A DNA stretch of 64,000 bases from Arthrobacter sp. YD4 (GCF_030410515.1 NZ_JAUHHD010000006.1:124001-188000); one strand, 5' to 3'; positions 1 through 10,617 are shown, counted from the stretch's first letter. Numbers and translations are program-made. The notes: generated by a model from the sequence alone, not told the origin.

Positions 1-80
1 CCAAAATTGGTTCCCCCGCCCCTGCCAGACGATGTCATGCGAACGGACCTTGAGCGGTGGCAGAGTTAGGCAATCCACTC
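1..80 (-). promoter_or_regulatory. c-di-AMP (ydaO/yuaA-type) riboswitch, cut by window edge
   Basis: Read on the minus strand, this stretch has the actinobacterial ydaO signature: an AACTCTGCCACCG block, then CTGGCAGGGGCGGGGGAACC. The same two blocks with the same spacing occur in the complete element at 1034-1250. The 3' half of the aptamer and the regulated gene lie beyond position 1. In this family the regulated genes are often cell-wall hydrolases, so the gene to the left may be another one; that is inference. Confidence 0.8.
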
Positions 81-85
81 AAGAG

Positions 86-108
86 CGCCAACTTCGGTGA
101 AGTTGGCG
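86..108 (-). terminator. Perfect 10-bp hairpin after the M23 gene
   Basis: CGCCAACTTC at 86-95 pairs perfectly with GAAGTTGGCG at 99-108 across a 3-nt loop. It lies about 90 bases past the M23 stop codon and just 5' of the next riboswitch, so it probably ends the M23 transcript. There is no clear U-tract, so rho-independent function is uncertain. Confidence 0.5.
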
Positions 109-194
109 TGCTTCATACGGTACAACAGTTCGGACTCAATGTCACATTCAGATCACGGCGTGTCACGGAAGTGTGAGCATTGCGAAGGGCTCTT

Positions 195-1013
195 CTAGAG
201 CCAGCCCAGCGGATCAACGACGTCCCCATTGACCATCACCTCGAAGTGGAGGTGGCAGCCGGTGGAGGCACCGGTTGTTCCGCTCATCGCTATCACATCG
301 CCACGGGAGACCTTCTGGCCGACGTGGACGCTGGATGACGACAAGTGGTTATACGTGGTCTCCAGGCCATTGCCATGGTCGACCACAATCCGGTTGCCGC
401 CCCCGTAGGGGTGCCAGCCGGAGAAGGTTACGGTGCCGCTTGCTGCGGCATGGACGGCCGTCCCGCACTGGGCGGCGTAGTCCTGGCCGCGGTGGAATTC
501 GCCCACCGCGCCGGTAATGGGGCTGATCCGGTAACCGAAGGGCGAAGCCGTGATCATGGTGTCTAGCGGGGCGCCGAGCGTCCCCGCGGATGCGGCGCGG
601 GTGATGGAGCCGACGGATTGCGCGCTGAGCAGCTGCTTGAGCTTGCCGTCCGGGTCGCCCTTGGTGGTGACGGCGGTGCGGTTGAAGTCGATCTGGGCCG
701 CGGCGGCCTTGACCTCGGGCTGGGCCGCCGCGGAGACAGATCCCGAGGTGGGGGCGTCGACGGCCAGAGCGGGGCCGGTAACGGGGACGGCCACGGTGAG
801 CGCGATGCCAGCGGCGGCCAGGGTCATGCCGGCCTTCTGGCCCATGCCGGTGACGGCGGCGAAGTCTGCGACCTGGCGGAGCGGGCTGCGCCGGCTGCGG
901 CGCTCGTCCCGGTGCGCGTCGCGGGGGCGCGGGGCGGTGACATCGACGGCGGGGCGCGGCTCCGGAGCGGGGCCGGCGGCGCGGCGGCGCCCGCGGACGG
1001 TCTGCGTGCTCAA
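195..1013 (-). CDS. M23-family peptidoglycan endopeptidase
   Basis: Predicted exported zinc endopeptidase that cleaves peptidoglycan cross-bridges (M23/LytM/peptidase_M23 fold). A basic N-terminus is followed by a hydrophobic segment around residues 61-83 that looks like a signal anchor. The C-terminal 99 residues form the catalytic domain with HxxxD (H174, D178) and HLHFE (H254, H256), so the zinc ligands are intact. The chosen start is TTG at 1013, giving 272 aa. A GAGAGG Shine-Dalgarno precedes it, and the riboswitch aptamer upstream runs to about 1034, which rules out the longer frame from 1097. Control by c-di-AMP links wall hydrolysis to osmotic or turgor signalling, as known for Rpf and NlpC/M23 genes in actinobacteria. 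Confidence 0.9.
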   Translation of the reverse strand: MSTQTVRGRRRAAGPAPEPRPAVDVTAPRPRDAHRDERRSRRSPLRQVADFAAVTGMGQKAGMTLAAAGIALTVAVPVTGPALAVDAPTSGSVSAAAQPEVKAAAAQIDFNRTAVTTKGDPDGKLKQLLSAQSVGSITRAASAGTLGAPLDTMITASPFGYRISPITGAVGEFHRGQDYAAQCGTAVHAAASGTVTFSGWHPYGGGNRIVVDHGNGLETTYNHLSSSSVHVGQKVSRGDVIAMSGTTGASTGCHLHFEVMVNGDVVDPLGWL

Positions 1014-1033
1014 GTGGTTCCTCTCTGAAAAGC

Positions 1034-1250
1034 CTGCGAAGTTAGCTGTCGGATTCGGGTCAGAGAGTGCATAGACCCGGTCCGCCGATGCAAGCATCCA
1101 GGCAGAGAGGCACCCGGAAAAGGTGTCCTCAGAGAGTTCGCTTGCCGCTAGCGGACTTCACCCCAAGGCCGGAATTACCGGCCGGTAGTGGTTCCCCCGC
1201 CTCTGCCAGAAGGTGATTCGCACCCTGATCCGCTGGCAGAGCTCGGCTTC
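1034..1250 (-). promoter_or_regulatory. c-di-AMP (ydaO/yuaA-type) riboswitch
   Basis: On the minus strand the conserved blocks appear in family order: CGAGCTCTGCCAGCGGATC, CTGGCAGAGGCGGGGGAACC, CTTGGGGTGAAGTCC, and the 3' block CCGAATCCGACAGCTAAC ending near 1034. The 3' block sits only about 20 bases before the TTG start of the M23 gene. In this family c-di-AMP binding usually turns expression off. Exact stem boundaries were not folded. Confidence 0.9.
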
Positions 1251-1377
1251 GGATCAGGTAACGCTTTAGTCTCGGTACTAGTCGATAACTATAGGGGATT
1301 AAGACCCATAGTAATAATTTCGTTATCTCCTAGACCGGCTAGTAAACAGCACCCTTACGGTATGCTTCCGCGCCGCG

Positions 1378-2073
1378 CTACCCGCGGGTAACGAAGACGT
1401 GCGCGGCGACCTCGGGCGGCAGCTCGAGCGCCCCCTCGATGTCGGGGACGCGGACGGAGATGTACTCCCCCACCCGCTCCAGCGAGACGGTGGCCCCGGG
1501 CCGGATACCACCCTCGTCCAGCTGCACCAGGAGTTCCGGTTCCACCTGGATGGGTTCGGCAAGCCGGCTCACGGTAATGCGGGAGCCCGCGGCATATCCC
1601 GCCATGGCGTCCAGGAGGTTGACGACGCCGTCGGCCGGCTCCGCCGTCGGCAGGCCGCCCAGTTCGGCGAGGCCCGGGATGGGGTTGCCGTACGGGGAGA
1701 CGGTGGGGTGGTCCAGCATCTCGAAGATGCGGCGCTCGACCCGTTCGCTCATCACGTGCTCCCAGCGGCAGGCTTCCTCGTGGACATAGGCCCAGTCCAG
1801 GCCGATCACGTCGGCCAGCAGCCGTTCGGCGAGGCGGTGCTTGCGCATCACCGCGGTGGCGCGCCGCCGCCCCACCTCGGTCAGTTCCAGGTGGCGGTCG
1901 CCGGAGACCACGACCAGCCCGTCGCGTTCCATCCGGCCGACGGTCTGGGAGACGGTGGGTCCGGAGTGGCGGAGTCGTTCGGCAATGCGGGCCCGGAGCG
2001 CGACGATGTTCTCTTCCTCAAGCTCCAAAATGGTCCGAAGATACATCTCCGTAGTGTCGATCAGATCCGTCAT
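1378..2073 (-). CDS. dtxR: DtxR/IdeR-family iron-dependent repressor
   Basis: Metal-activated DNA-binding repressor of iron uptake and storage genes. It has an N-terminal winged helix (residues 1-65), a dimerisation and metal domain (66-140), and a C-terminal SH3/FeoA-like domain. The ligands fall at exactly the DtxR positions: M10, H79, E83, H98, C102, E105 and H106. Cys at 102 favours the iron-responsive DtxR/IdeR type over the manganese-responsive MntR type. An AAGGAG Shine-Dalgarno precedes the ATG at 2073. It is divergent from serC with 253 bases between them. The length of 231 aa is normal. A possible target is the siderophore-interacting protein at 21613. Confidence 0.9.
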   Translation of the reverse strand: MTDLIDTTEMYLRTILELEEENIVALRARIAERLRHSGPTVSQTVGRMERDGLVVVSGDRHLELTEVGRRRATAVMRKHRLAERLLADVIGLDWAYVHEEACRWEHVMSERVERRIFEMLDHPTVSPYGNPIPGLAELGGLPTAEPADGVVNLLDAMAGYAAGSRITVSRLAEPIQVEPELLVQLDEGGIRPGATVSLERVGEYISVRVPDIEGALELPPEVAAHVFVTRG

Positions 2074-2194
2074 CCAGCTCAGCTCCTTGAGCGCCGTCCT
2101 TGCATCATTCCACCGTACAGCGTGCGGGGTGCGGCCACCCGGGATCCGCCATACGCTCCGGACAGCCTAGCCTATTGTGAATTACTCCGGATAA

Positions 2195-3457
<1,263 letters not shown>

Positions 3458-3482
3458 GCCCGGGGCCGCCCTCCGGGGCGGC

Positions 3483-4814
3483 CTAGCGGCTGGCGGCGTC
3501 GTCGGGGTTTACCGCCCGGACGACGCCGTCGTCGTCTGCCGTGCCGATCGCCCCGCCTGGCACCAGCCGGAAGAAGCGCAGGCCGCGGGCCCGCCGGTTG
3601 AAGGCGATCCGCAGGTGGCGTGCCCGGATGATCCAGACCATCCCGATCAGGGCCGCGCCCACGCCGGCTGCAGCGGCGACGCCCATGGACCAGCGAGGGC
3701 CGGCGACGTTCGCCACCCAGCCGACGAACGGCGCCCCGATGGGTGTTCCGCCCATGAAGATCGCCATGTACAGGGCCATCACGCGGCCGCGCATGGCCGG
3801 GTCCGTGGTGGTCTGCACGTAGCCGTTGGCGCTGGTCATCATGGTGATGGCGCACAGGCCCACCGGAACCAGGGCCACGCCGTACCAGAAGTAGTTCGGG
3901 GCCAGAGCGGCCAGCCCGGAGGTGATGCCGAAGACCCCGGCGGCCCCGAAGATCATCCGCATCCGCGGGCGGCCGCGGCCGGCCGAGAGCAGGGCCCCGG
4001 CGACCGAGCCGATGGCCATGATCGAGTTCATCAGCCCGAAGGCACCGGCGTCGAGGCCGAACTCGGTGCCCACCATCGCGGCGATGAAGAGCACGAAGTT
4101 CAGGCCCAGGGTCCCGACGATGAAGACCGCCACGAGGACCACCACAATGTCCGGCCGGTGCCGCACGTAGCGCAGGCCCTCCCGGATCCGGCCCTTGCCG
4201 CCGCGCGCCTTGGGGAGTTTCCGCAGCGACGCCGTCGGGATCCGGGCGAGGCTGGCCAGCAGCGCCACGAAGGTCAGGGTGTTGACCAGGAACACCCAGC
4301 CGGGGCCGATCGCGACGGTCAGGACACCGGCGACCGCGGGCCCGATCATCCGGGCGACGTTGAAGGAGGCGCTGTTGAGGGCGACGGCGTTGGGCAGGTA
4401 GTCGTCCTTGACCAGCTCCGAGACGAAGGTCTGGCGGACCGGGGCGTCGACGGCCGAGACGACGCCCAAAAGCAGGGCAAAGATGTACACGTGCCAGAGC
4501 TGCGCCGCCCCGGAGAGCACCAGCGCGCCCAGCAGGGCGCTCAGCAGCGCCATGGACGACTGGGTGAGGTTCAGGAGGGTCTTGCGGTTGAAGCGGTCGG
4601 CCACCAGTCCGGCGACCGGGGCCAGGAACAGCTGGGGTCCCAGCTGGAGGGCCATGGTGATGCCCATGGCGCCGGCGTCCTGGTGGCTGAGGTGATCGAA
4701 GACCAGCCAATCCTGGGCGGTCCGCTGCATCCAGGTGCCGATGTTCGAAACCAGGGCCCCGAGGAACCAGATGCGGTAGTTCAGGATGTGCAGCGATTTG
4801 AAGGTGGACCTCAT
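3483..4814 (-). CDS. MFS transporter, EntS/MFS_3-like exporter
   Basis: Integral membrane protein of 443 aa with about 12 hydrophobic segments and the MFS loop 2-3 motif as GLVADRFNRKTLL. Overall layout matches the MFS_3 (enterobactin-exporter-like) group. The N-terminus (MRSTFKSLHILNYRIWFLG) starts directly before the first helix. Substrate cannot be told from sequence. It is the third gene after the cold-shock and DUF3027 genes on the same strand, 42 bases after DUF3027, so co-transcription is likely. The C-terminal tail after about residue 405 is soluble and variable. Confidence 0.85.
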   Translation of the reverse strand: MRSTFKSLHILNYRIWFLGALVSNIGTWMQRTAQDWLVFDHLSHQDAGAMGITMALQLGPQLFLAPVAGLVADRFNRKTLLNLTQSSMALLSALLGALVLSGAAQLWHVYIFALLLGVVSAVDAPVRQTFVSELVKDDYLPNAVALNSASFNVARMIGPAVAGVLTVAIGPGWVFLVNTLTFVALLASLARIPTASLRKLPKARGGKGRIREGLRYVRHRPDIVVVLVAVFIVGTLGLNFVLFIAAMVGTEFGLDAGAFGLMNSIMAIGSVAGALLSAGRGRPRMRMIFGAAGVFGITSGLAALAPNYFWYGVALVPVGLCAITMMTSANGYVQTTTDPAMRGRVMALYMAIFMGGTPIGAPFVGWVANVAGPRWSMGVAAAAGVGAALIGMVWIIRARHLRIAFNRRARGLRFFRLVPGGAIGTADDDGVVRAVNPDDAASR

Positions 4815-4856
4815 GGAAGGTCCTCCCGCTGCTCCGCCCTGAACGCCGCCAAACCG

Positions 4857-5534
4857 CTAGTCGGTCCCGGCGACGGACCGGGCGTCCGCTGCGCGTTCGT
4901 CGGGTTCGTCCCCGGGCTCGTCCGTCGCGCCAGTCCCGGACTCCGCGGGAGCATCGTCCTGGCCCGACTCGTCCTGGGGGGCGTCCTGCACGGCGTCGTC
5001 CCGGGCGGCGTCGGGGCTGCAGGCGTTGTCCGCCTCGGCGTCGGACTCGTCCCGGTGCTCAGCCCCGGCGTCCTCGTGGCCGTCGTCGGGCTGGGCATCC
5101 TCGGGCCGGACGCGTTCGGCCCACGGCACCCACTCGGGGGCCAGGATGGAGTCCTCCGAGGGCAACAGCCCCAGCTCGTCCACCGTCACCACCTTGGAAC
5201 GGGAGTTCCGGGTCAGCACGGCGTACCACTGCCAGCCGCCGTAGCCGGGAAGCTTGGATTCGAACAGATGGGTCACCAGGCGGTCGCCCTCGCTCTTGGC
5301 CGCCAGGTGGCGTCCCACCTGCTCGGGCTCGGCGATGCCCTCCACCGCGGTGCGGGCGACGTCGATGGACGCGGCCAGGAAGGCGTCGGGCTTGCCCACC
5401 CGCCACACGGGCACGCCGTACCGCGGTTTGGCCGCCGCCTTGGTGCCCTTCGCTCCGGCGCCGGACGCCTTGGACGCCGGCTTCCGTCCGGCGTCGGGCA
5501 CCGGGGAGCCGGTCTCTTCAGGTTCCGCAGTCAT
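4857..5534 (-). CDS. DUF3027 family protein
   Basis: Actinobacterial conserved protein of unknown function. The ATG at 5534 gives 225 aa starting MTAEPEETG, and the ATG falls 10 bases after the stop of the cold-shock gene. A Lys/Ala-rich N-terminus (to about residue 38) is followed by the DUF3027 core, roughly residues 40-135, including VGRHLAAKSEGDRLVTHLFE and GYGGWQWYAVLTR. The tail is Asp/Glu-rich and low complexity. Its position between a cold-shock gene and serC-linked genes is conserved in actinobacteria and suggests a nucleic-acid role, but no catalytic residues are recognisable. Confidence 0.85.
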   Translation of the reverse strand: MTAEPEETGSPVPDAGRKPASKASGAGAKGTKAAAKPRYGVPVWRVGKPDAFLAASIDVARTAVEGIAEPEQVGRHLAAKSEGDRLVTHLFESKLPGYGGWQWYAVLTRNSRSKVVTVDELGLLPSEDSILAPEWVPWAERVRPEDAQPDDGHEDAGAEHRDESDAEADNACSPDAARDDAVQDAPQDESGQDDAPAESGTGATDEPGDEPDERAADARSVAGTD

Positions 5535-5544
5535 CGGCCGGACC

Positions 5545-5928
5545 CTACGCGTCCAGCTCGTCGGCAACCTTGCGCAGGGCGGCGGCAATAGCCTTCGCCT
5601 TGTTGCCCTCGGGGTACTTGCCGGCGGACAGGGTGCCGGAGAGGTTGTCCAGCACCGTCACCAGGTCCTGGACCAGGGGCGCGAGGTCCTTGGCGCTGGG
5701 CCGCTTCGCCTTGGCGATCGACGGAGTCTTGTCCAGCACCCGCAGGCCCAGGGCCTGGGCGCCCTTGCGGCCGTCGGCCACGCCGAACTCAACCCGGGTT
5801 CCGGCCTTCAGCTCAACGACGCCCTCGGGCAATGCGGACTTGGGCAAGAAGACCTCCTGGCCGTCCTCGCCCGCGAGGAATCCGAAGCCTTTTTCCTTGT
5901 CATACCACTTGACCTTGCCGGTAGGCAC
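5545..5928 (-). CDS. Cold-shock domain protein with C-terminal extension
   Basis: RNA/ssDNA-binding protein. Residues 1-66 form the cold-shock OB fold with RNP1-like KGFGFL and RNP2-like VFLPKSAL. A roughly 60-residue Ala/Leu-rich helical extension brings it to 127 aa, about twice a classic CspA. Start is GTG at 5928 behind AAGGTT. It heads an operon with DUF3027 and the MFS gene. The long form with this neighbourhood matches the mycobacterial CspB-like protein near serC. Confidence 0.9.
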   Translation of the reverse strand: MPTGKVKWYDKEKGFGFLAGEDGQEVFLPKSALPEGVVELKAGTRVEFGVADGRKGAQALGLRVLDKTPSIAKAKRPSAKDLAPLVQDLVTVLDNLSGTLSAGKYPEGNKAKAIAAALRKVADELDA

Positions 5929-6105
5929 GTAATCAACCTTCTTCGTTCTGCTGGGACGCGGCCGGCGGTCACCGCATCCGCACCGATGTGCGGGTTCAGG
6001 GTATGACCGCCCCGACCGTGTTGGTCTGTTCCTTCAAGGTTATCGTGCCCGGGCAGATTTGAGCGCTTGAGGCGCGGATGCAGGCGGACTGTTAGCGTTG
6101 CTGTC

Positions 6106-6339
6106 ATGACTCCACAGCGTCTCCGGCGCTCCCTGCTGATCCTCGCCGCCGCCGTCGCCGTCCTTTCCCTGGCCGCCTTCGGCGCGGTGATCGCCCTGGC
6201 CGCCGGCAACGCCGTGGCGCCGGTCTGGCTGACCTCGGCCGCGCTGTACGGCCTGCCGGCCGCATTCCTGCTGATGGCCCTCCTGGTGCTCGACGCCGTC
6301 ATCGCCCGCCGCCGTGCCCGCGGCCTCGGCAGGGGCTGA
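6106..6339 (+). CDS. Small two-helix membrane protein
   Basis: Predicted 77-aa protein from ATG at 6106. Residues 9-33 and 42-64 are strongly hydrophobic, and both ends are Arg-rich (MTPQRLRRS and ARRRARGLG), giving a hairpin in the membrane with basic cytoplasmic tails. It ends 10 bases before the helicase-associated gene, so it probably shares its transcript. No family recognised; function unknown. Confidence 0.7.
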   Translation: MTPQRLRRSLLILAAAVAVLSLAAFGAVIALAAGNAVAPVWLTSAALYGLPAAFLLMALLVLDAVIARRRARGLGRG

Positions 6340-6349
6340 CGGAGACCCC

Positions 6350-8860
6350 ATGTCCCAGATCCGCGCGCTCGGCGAGGACCTGCAGGCGCGCAGCGACGAT
6401 TCGCTGCGGGCCCTGTTCGCCGCGCGGCCGGACCTGATGATCCCCGCCGTCCCCAACTTCGCCGCGCTGGCCGCCCGGGCCAGCGGCCGCGTCAGCGTCC
6501 AGCGCGCCCTGGAACGGCTGAACCGGCCGCAGATGCAGGTGCTGGAGGCGCTGCACCTGTGCACCAACGCCGACACCGGCCACAGCGCCTCGGCGGCAAC
6601 ACTCAAGCGGCTGATCAAGGGCTCCACCGTGGCGGCGCTGGAGCGGCTGCTGGCCTCGCTCCAGGACCTGGCCCTCGTGCACCGGGCCGACCCGTCGCAC
6701 GGCACCGGGGCCCCGGCGGCACGGCAACGCCACTACCTGCCGGTCGGCAGCCTGAAGGATGTCATCGGCATCTATCCGGCGGGCCTGGGCCGCAGCTACA
6801 CCGAGCTCGTGCGCCTGCAGCCGGCGTTCGCGCAGCGGGTGGTCCAGCTGGTGGCCGAGCTGCACCAGTCCGGGGCGGGGATCGCGCCGGCGGACACCCC
6901 GATGGACGCCGCCCTCGCCCTGCAGCACTGGACCGGCTCGCCCGAGGCGCTGCAGGACCTGCTCTCCCGCGCCCCGGAGCGGACCGCCGCGCTGCTGGAC
7001 CGGTTCGGAAACTGGGCCATGGGCGCGGTCCCGCAGGCGCAGCGCCGCGTGTCCGTGCTGACCGAGACTGCCGACGCCGGACCGGTCGACTGGCTGTTGG
7101 CCCGCGGCCTGCTGGTCCCGCTGGACGCCGCGCACGTGGAACTGCCGCACAGCGTGGGGCTGGCCCTGCGCGGCGGGTACGTGATCGACCACTTCGCCCT
7201 GGCCCCGCCGGTGCCGAACCTGGGCCTGACCAGCGCCGCGCTGCGCCGGAACGCGGCGCTCGGCGCGATCGCCGAGACCCTCCGGCTGGCCGGCGAACTG
7301 CTGCACGCCGTCCAGGCCCAGCCGCTTGTCACGCTCCGCAGCGGCGGCGTTGGCGTCCGGGAAATGAAGCGGCTCGCGGACACGCTGCGGATCGGGCTGC
7401 CGGAAGCCGGGGTGCTGGTGGAACTGTGCGCCCTGGCCGGACTGCTCCGGCTCGACGTGGACAGCTCGGCCTGGGTCCAGCCCGAGCAGCTGGAATGGTT
7501 GACCCTGCCGCGGCAGGAGCAGTGGCTGTGGCTGGTCAACGCCTGGCTCTCCAGCGAACGCGTCCCCTCCCTCGTGGGCCAGCCTGCCGGCGGCGCGTCC
7601 GCCCCGGCGGGCCGGGCCGCGGGGGCCGCCGGCACCATCAACGCGCTCTCCGCCGAGGCCCAGCGGCCGGACGCTCCGGTGGTGCGCAAGCGGATCCTGG
7701 AGATCCTGCAGGAACTCACCATTGAGGCCGGTGCCGCGGACGGCCGGGCCCCGGTGCTGGACGCCGCGGCGGTGCTGGAGCGGGCCGACTGGTCGCAGCC
7801 GCGCATGGCCCGCCGCTTCAGCTCGCTGATCCGCGGCGTGCTGGCGGAGGCGGAGATGCTGGGCCTGGTGGGTTCCGGGGCGCTGAGCCAGATCGGCGCC
7901 GAGATCGCCTTGGACCATCCGGAGACGGCGCTCGGCATCCTCGGCGAACACCTTCCGGCGGCCGTGAACCACGTGCTGCTTCAGGCCGACCTGACCGCCG
8001 TCGCCCCCGGCTACCTGGACCCGGAGCTAAGCGGGAAGCTGCTCGCCATGGCCGACGCCGAGGGCCAGGGCCCGGCGACCATCTACCGGTTCTCGGTCGG
8101 CTCCATCCGGCGCGCCCTCGACGCCGGCCAGGACGCCGCGGGCCTGCTGGAATTCCTCCGGACGCACTCGGCCACCGCGGTGCCGCAGCCGCTGGAGTAC
8201 CTGATCGAGGACACCGCGTCCCGCCACGCGCGGCTGCGGGTGGGCCCGGCGTCCAGTTTCATCCAGAGCGAGGACGAGACGGCGCTCCTGGAACTGCTCA
8301 ACGCCCCCGCCGCCGCGGGACTGGGCCTGGTCCGCCTCGCCCCGACGGTCCTGGTCTCCACGGCCGCTCCCCGGGACGCGGCCCAGGTGATGCGCGGACT
8401 GGGCATGACGCCCTCCCTCGATGACGCCGCGTCCGCCGTCGTCCGGCTGCGGCGCAGCGCCGCCGCGCCCGGCAGCGCACGCCCCGTCTACACGGCGCCC
8501 CGCTCGGCCCCCGAGGACGCCGACGTCGACGCCCAGCTCGCGGTGCTCCGCGGCGGGCATCCGGCCGGCGGCACAGGCCCCGGCTCCGCCCACGGTCCGG
8601 GCGGTAGCGGCGCCCCGGGGCCGGCCGCCGAGGCGAGCACCCAGCTGGGGCTGGAGACCCTGCACCGGGCGATCCGGTTGAAGCAGGCGGTGATGATGAA
8701 CGTGGTCGACGGCCTCGGGAATGCCACCCGCGAGCGCGTTGTTCCGCTTGCTGTGAGTGGCGGACGGGTCCGCGTGTTCGACCCCGCGAGGGAGACCGAA
8801 CGGGTCCTGTCCGTCCACCGGATCATTGATGTCGAGGCCACCGAGGAACTGCTCCCGTGA
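6350..8860 (+). CDS. Helicase-associated (Helicase_C_3) protein, XPB partner
   Basis: Large soluble protein of 836 aa encoded directly upstream of XPB and overlapping it by GTGA. GGAG lies 5 bases before ATG 6350. The N-terminal third has winged-helix-like Leu/Arg-rich repeats (for example QRALERLNRPQMQVLEAL). The C-terminal region holds the XPB/Ssl2 helicase-conserved domain, followed by an Ala/Gly/Pro linker near residues 720-765 and a WYL-like end (NVVDGLGNATRERVVPL). No ATPase motifs are present. The gene pair is conserved in actinobacteria, including mycobacteria, so the protein likely regulates or guides the helicase in DNA repair. Confidence 0.85.
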   Translation: MSQIRALGEDLQARSDDSLRALFAARPDLMIPAVPNFAALAARASGRVSVQRALERLNRPQMQVLEALHLCTNADTGHSASAATLKRLIKGSTVAALERLLASLQDLALVHRADPSHGTGAPAARQRHYLPVGSLKDVIGIYPAGLGRSYTELVRLQPAFAQRVVQLVAELHQSGAGIAPADTPMDAALALQHWTGSPEALQDLLSRAPERTAALLDRFGNWAMGAVPQAQRRVSVLTETADAGPVDWLLARGLLVPLDAAHVELPHSVGLALRGGYVIDHFALAPPVPNLGLTSAALRRNAALGAIAETLRLAGELLHAVQAQPLVTLRSGGVGVREMKRLADTLRIGLPEAGVLVELCALAGLLRLDVDSSAWVQPEQLEWLTLPRQEQWLWLVNAWLSSERVPSLVGQPAGGASAPAGRAAGAAGTINALSAEAQRPDAPVVRKRILEILQELTIEAGAADGRAPVLDAAAVLERADWSQPRMARRFSSLIRGVLAEAEMLGLVGSGALSQIGAEIALDHPETALGILGEHLPAAVNHVLLQADLTAVAPGYLDPELSGKLLAMADAEGQGPATIYRFSVGSIRRALDAGQDAAGLLEFLRTHSATAVPQPLEYLIEDTASRHARLRVGPASSFIQSEDETALLELLNAPAAAGLGLVRLAPTVLVSTAAPRDAAQVMRGLGMTPSLDDAASAVVRLRRSAAAPGSARPVYTAPRSAPEDADVDAQLAVLRGGHPAGGTGPGSAHGPGGSGAPGPAAEASTQLGLETLHRAIRLKQAVMMNVVDGLGNATRERVVPLAVSGGRVRVFDPARETERVLSVHRIIDVEATEELLP

Positions 8861-10503
8861 ATGACGGACCACTGATCGTCCAGAGCGACAAGACCATCCT
8901 TCTGGAGGTCGACCACGAGCTGGCCACCGAGGCGCGCCACGCCATCGCCGCCTTCGCCGAACTCGAACGCGCCCCCGAGCACGTGCACAGCTACCGCCTG
9001 ACGCCGCTGGGCCTCTGGAACGCACGGGCCGCGGGCCTGGATGCCGAAAAGGTGCTGGACACGCTGCTGAAGTACTCCCGTTTTCCGGTGCCCCATGCCC
9101 TCCTGATCGACGTCGAGGAGACTATGTCCCGGTACGGCCGGCTGCGGCTGGAGAAGGACCCCCAGCACGGCCTGGTCATGCGCACCTCCGACTACCCGGT
9201 CCTCGAGGAAATCAGCCGCGCGAAGAAGATCGCGCCGCTGCTCGGCCCGCGGATTGACGCGGACACCGTGGTGGTCCATTCCTCCCAGCGCGGTCAGCTC
9301 AAGCAGCTGTTGCTGAAGCTCGGCTGGCCCGCGGAGGACCTGGCCGGCTACGTGGACGGGACCCCGCACCCGATCATGCTGGACGAGACCGGCTGGAAGC
9401 TGCGGCCCTACCAGCAACTGGCCACGGAGAACTTCTGGGCCGGCGGCAGCGGCGTGGTCGTGCTCCCCTGCGGCGCCGGCAAGACCTTGGTGGGCGCGGC
9501 GGCGATGGCCACCAGTTCCACCACCACGCTCATCCTGGTCACTAACACCGTCTCGGCCCGGCAGTGGAAGGACGAGCTGCTCAAGCGCACCTCCCTGACC
9601 GAGGAGGAGATCGGTGAGTACTCCGGCTCCGTCAAGGAGGTCCGGCCGGTGACCATCGCCACCTACCAGGTGCTCACCACCAAGCGCGGCGGCCTGTACC
9701 CGCACCTGGAACTGGTCGACGGCAACGATTGGGGCCTGATCATCTATGACGAGGTCCACCTACTGCCGGCGCCGATCTTTCGGATGACCGCGGACCTGCA
9801 GGCACGGCGCCGGCTGGGGCTCACGGCCACCCTGGTCCGCGAGGACGGCCGCGAGGGCGAGGTCTTCAGCCTGATCGGCCCCAAGCGCTACGACGCCCCG
9901 TGGAAGGACATCGAGGCGCAGGGCTACATCGCGCCGGCGGACTGTGTTGAGGTCCGGGTGGACCTGCCGCGGGACGAGCGGGTGGCGTACGCCATGGCCG
10001 ACGACGCCGACAAGTATCGGCTCTGTGCCACGTCCGAGACCAAGACCGGGATCGTGGAGCGGCTGGTTGCGGAGCACGAGGGCGAGCAGCTGCTGGTGAT
10101 CGGCCAGTACATCGACCAGCTGGACGAGATCGGCGGGCGTCTCAAAGCCCCGGTGATCAAGGGCGACACCTCCGTCAAGGAACGCCAGCGCCTCTTCGAT
10201 GCCTTCCGCGCCGGCGAGGTCCGCACCCTGGTGGTGTCCAAGGTGGCCAACTTCTCCATCGACCTGCCGGAGGCGTCCGTGGCGATTCAGGTCTCCGGAT
10301 CCTTCGGGTCCCGGCAGGAGGAGGCGCAGCGGCTGGGCCGGCTGCTGCGGCCCAAGCAGGACGGCCGCGCCGCCCGCTTCTACTCCCTGGTGGCACGGGA
10401 CACCCTGGACCAGGACTTCGCCGCGAAGCGCCAGCGGTTCCTGGCCGAGCAGGGCTACGCCTACCGGATCATGGACGCCAAGGACGTCGGCGCTGGGGAC
10501 TAG
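8857..10503 (+). CDS. XPB/Ercc3-like DNA repair helicase
   Basis: Superfamily 2 3'-5' DNA helicase of 548 aa. An N-terminal damage-recognition-like domain (1-175) precedes the core. Walker A is LPCGAGKT (K209), motif II is DEVH (298-301), motif III is GLTATLVREDG, and motif VI is QEEAQRLGRLLRPK. GTG at 8857 overlaps the preceding stop as GTGA, indicating translational coupling. The RED motif of XPB is visible as VREDGREGE. The bacterial homologue in mycobacteria unwinds DNA and can anneal strands; involvement in excision repair is inferred. It converges on the FHA gene with about 115 bases between. Confidence 0.93.
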   Translation: MNDGPLIVQSDKTILLEVDHELATEARHAIAAFAELERAPEHVHSYRLTPLGLWNARAAGLDAEKVLDTLLKYSRFPVPHALLIDVEETMSRYGRLRLEKDPQHGLVMRTSDYPVLEEISRAKKIAPLLGPRIDADTVVVHSSQRGQLKQLLLKLGWPAEDLAGYVDGTPHPIMLDETGWKLRPYQQLATENFWAGGSGVVVLPCGAGKTLVGAAAMATSSTTTLILVTNTVSARQWKDELLKRTSLTEEEIGEYSGSVKEVRPVTIATYQVLTTKRGGLYPHLELVDGNDWGLIIYDEVHLLPAPIFRMTADLQARRRLGLTATLVREDGREGEVFSLIGPKRYDAPWKDIEAQGYIAPADCVEVRVDLPRDERVAYAMADDADKYRLCATSETKTGIVERLVAEHEGEQLLVIGQYIDQLDEIGGRLKAPVIKGDTSVKERQRLFDAFRAGEVRTLVVSKVANFSIDLPEASVAIQVSGSFGSRQEEAQRLGRLLRPKQDGRAARFYSLVARDTLDQDFAAKRQRFLAEQGYAYRIMDAKDVGAGD

Positions 10504-10617
10504 GCCCCGCCGCTCTCCGGTCGCGCTAGCCGCATCACTGCCCGGACACGGATCGGCCCGGTCCCGCCGCCGCAGCGGACGGGCCCGGGCCGCCGTTGTC
10601 CTTGCCTGCCTCGCCGC

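Noticed and set aside
1013..1097. M23 gene starting at 1097
   Set aside because: This would place the 3' conserved block of the riboswitch inside the coding region; TTG 1013 has the Shine-Dalgarno.
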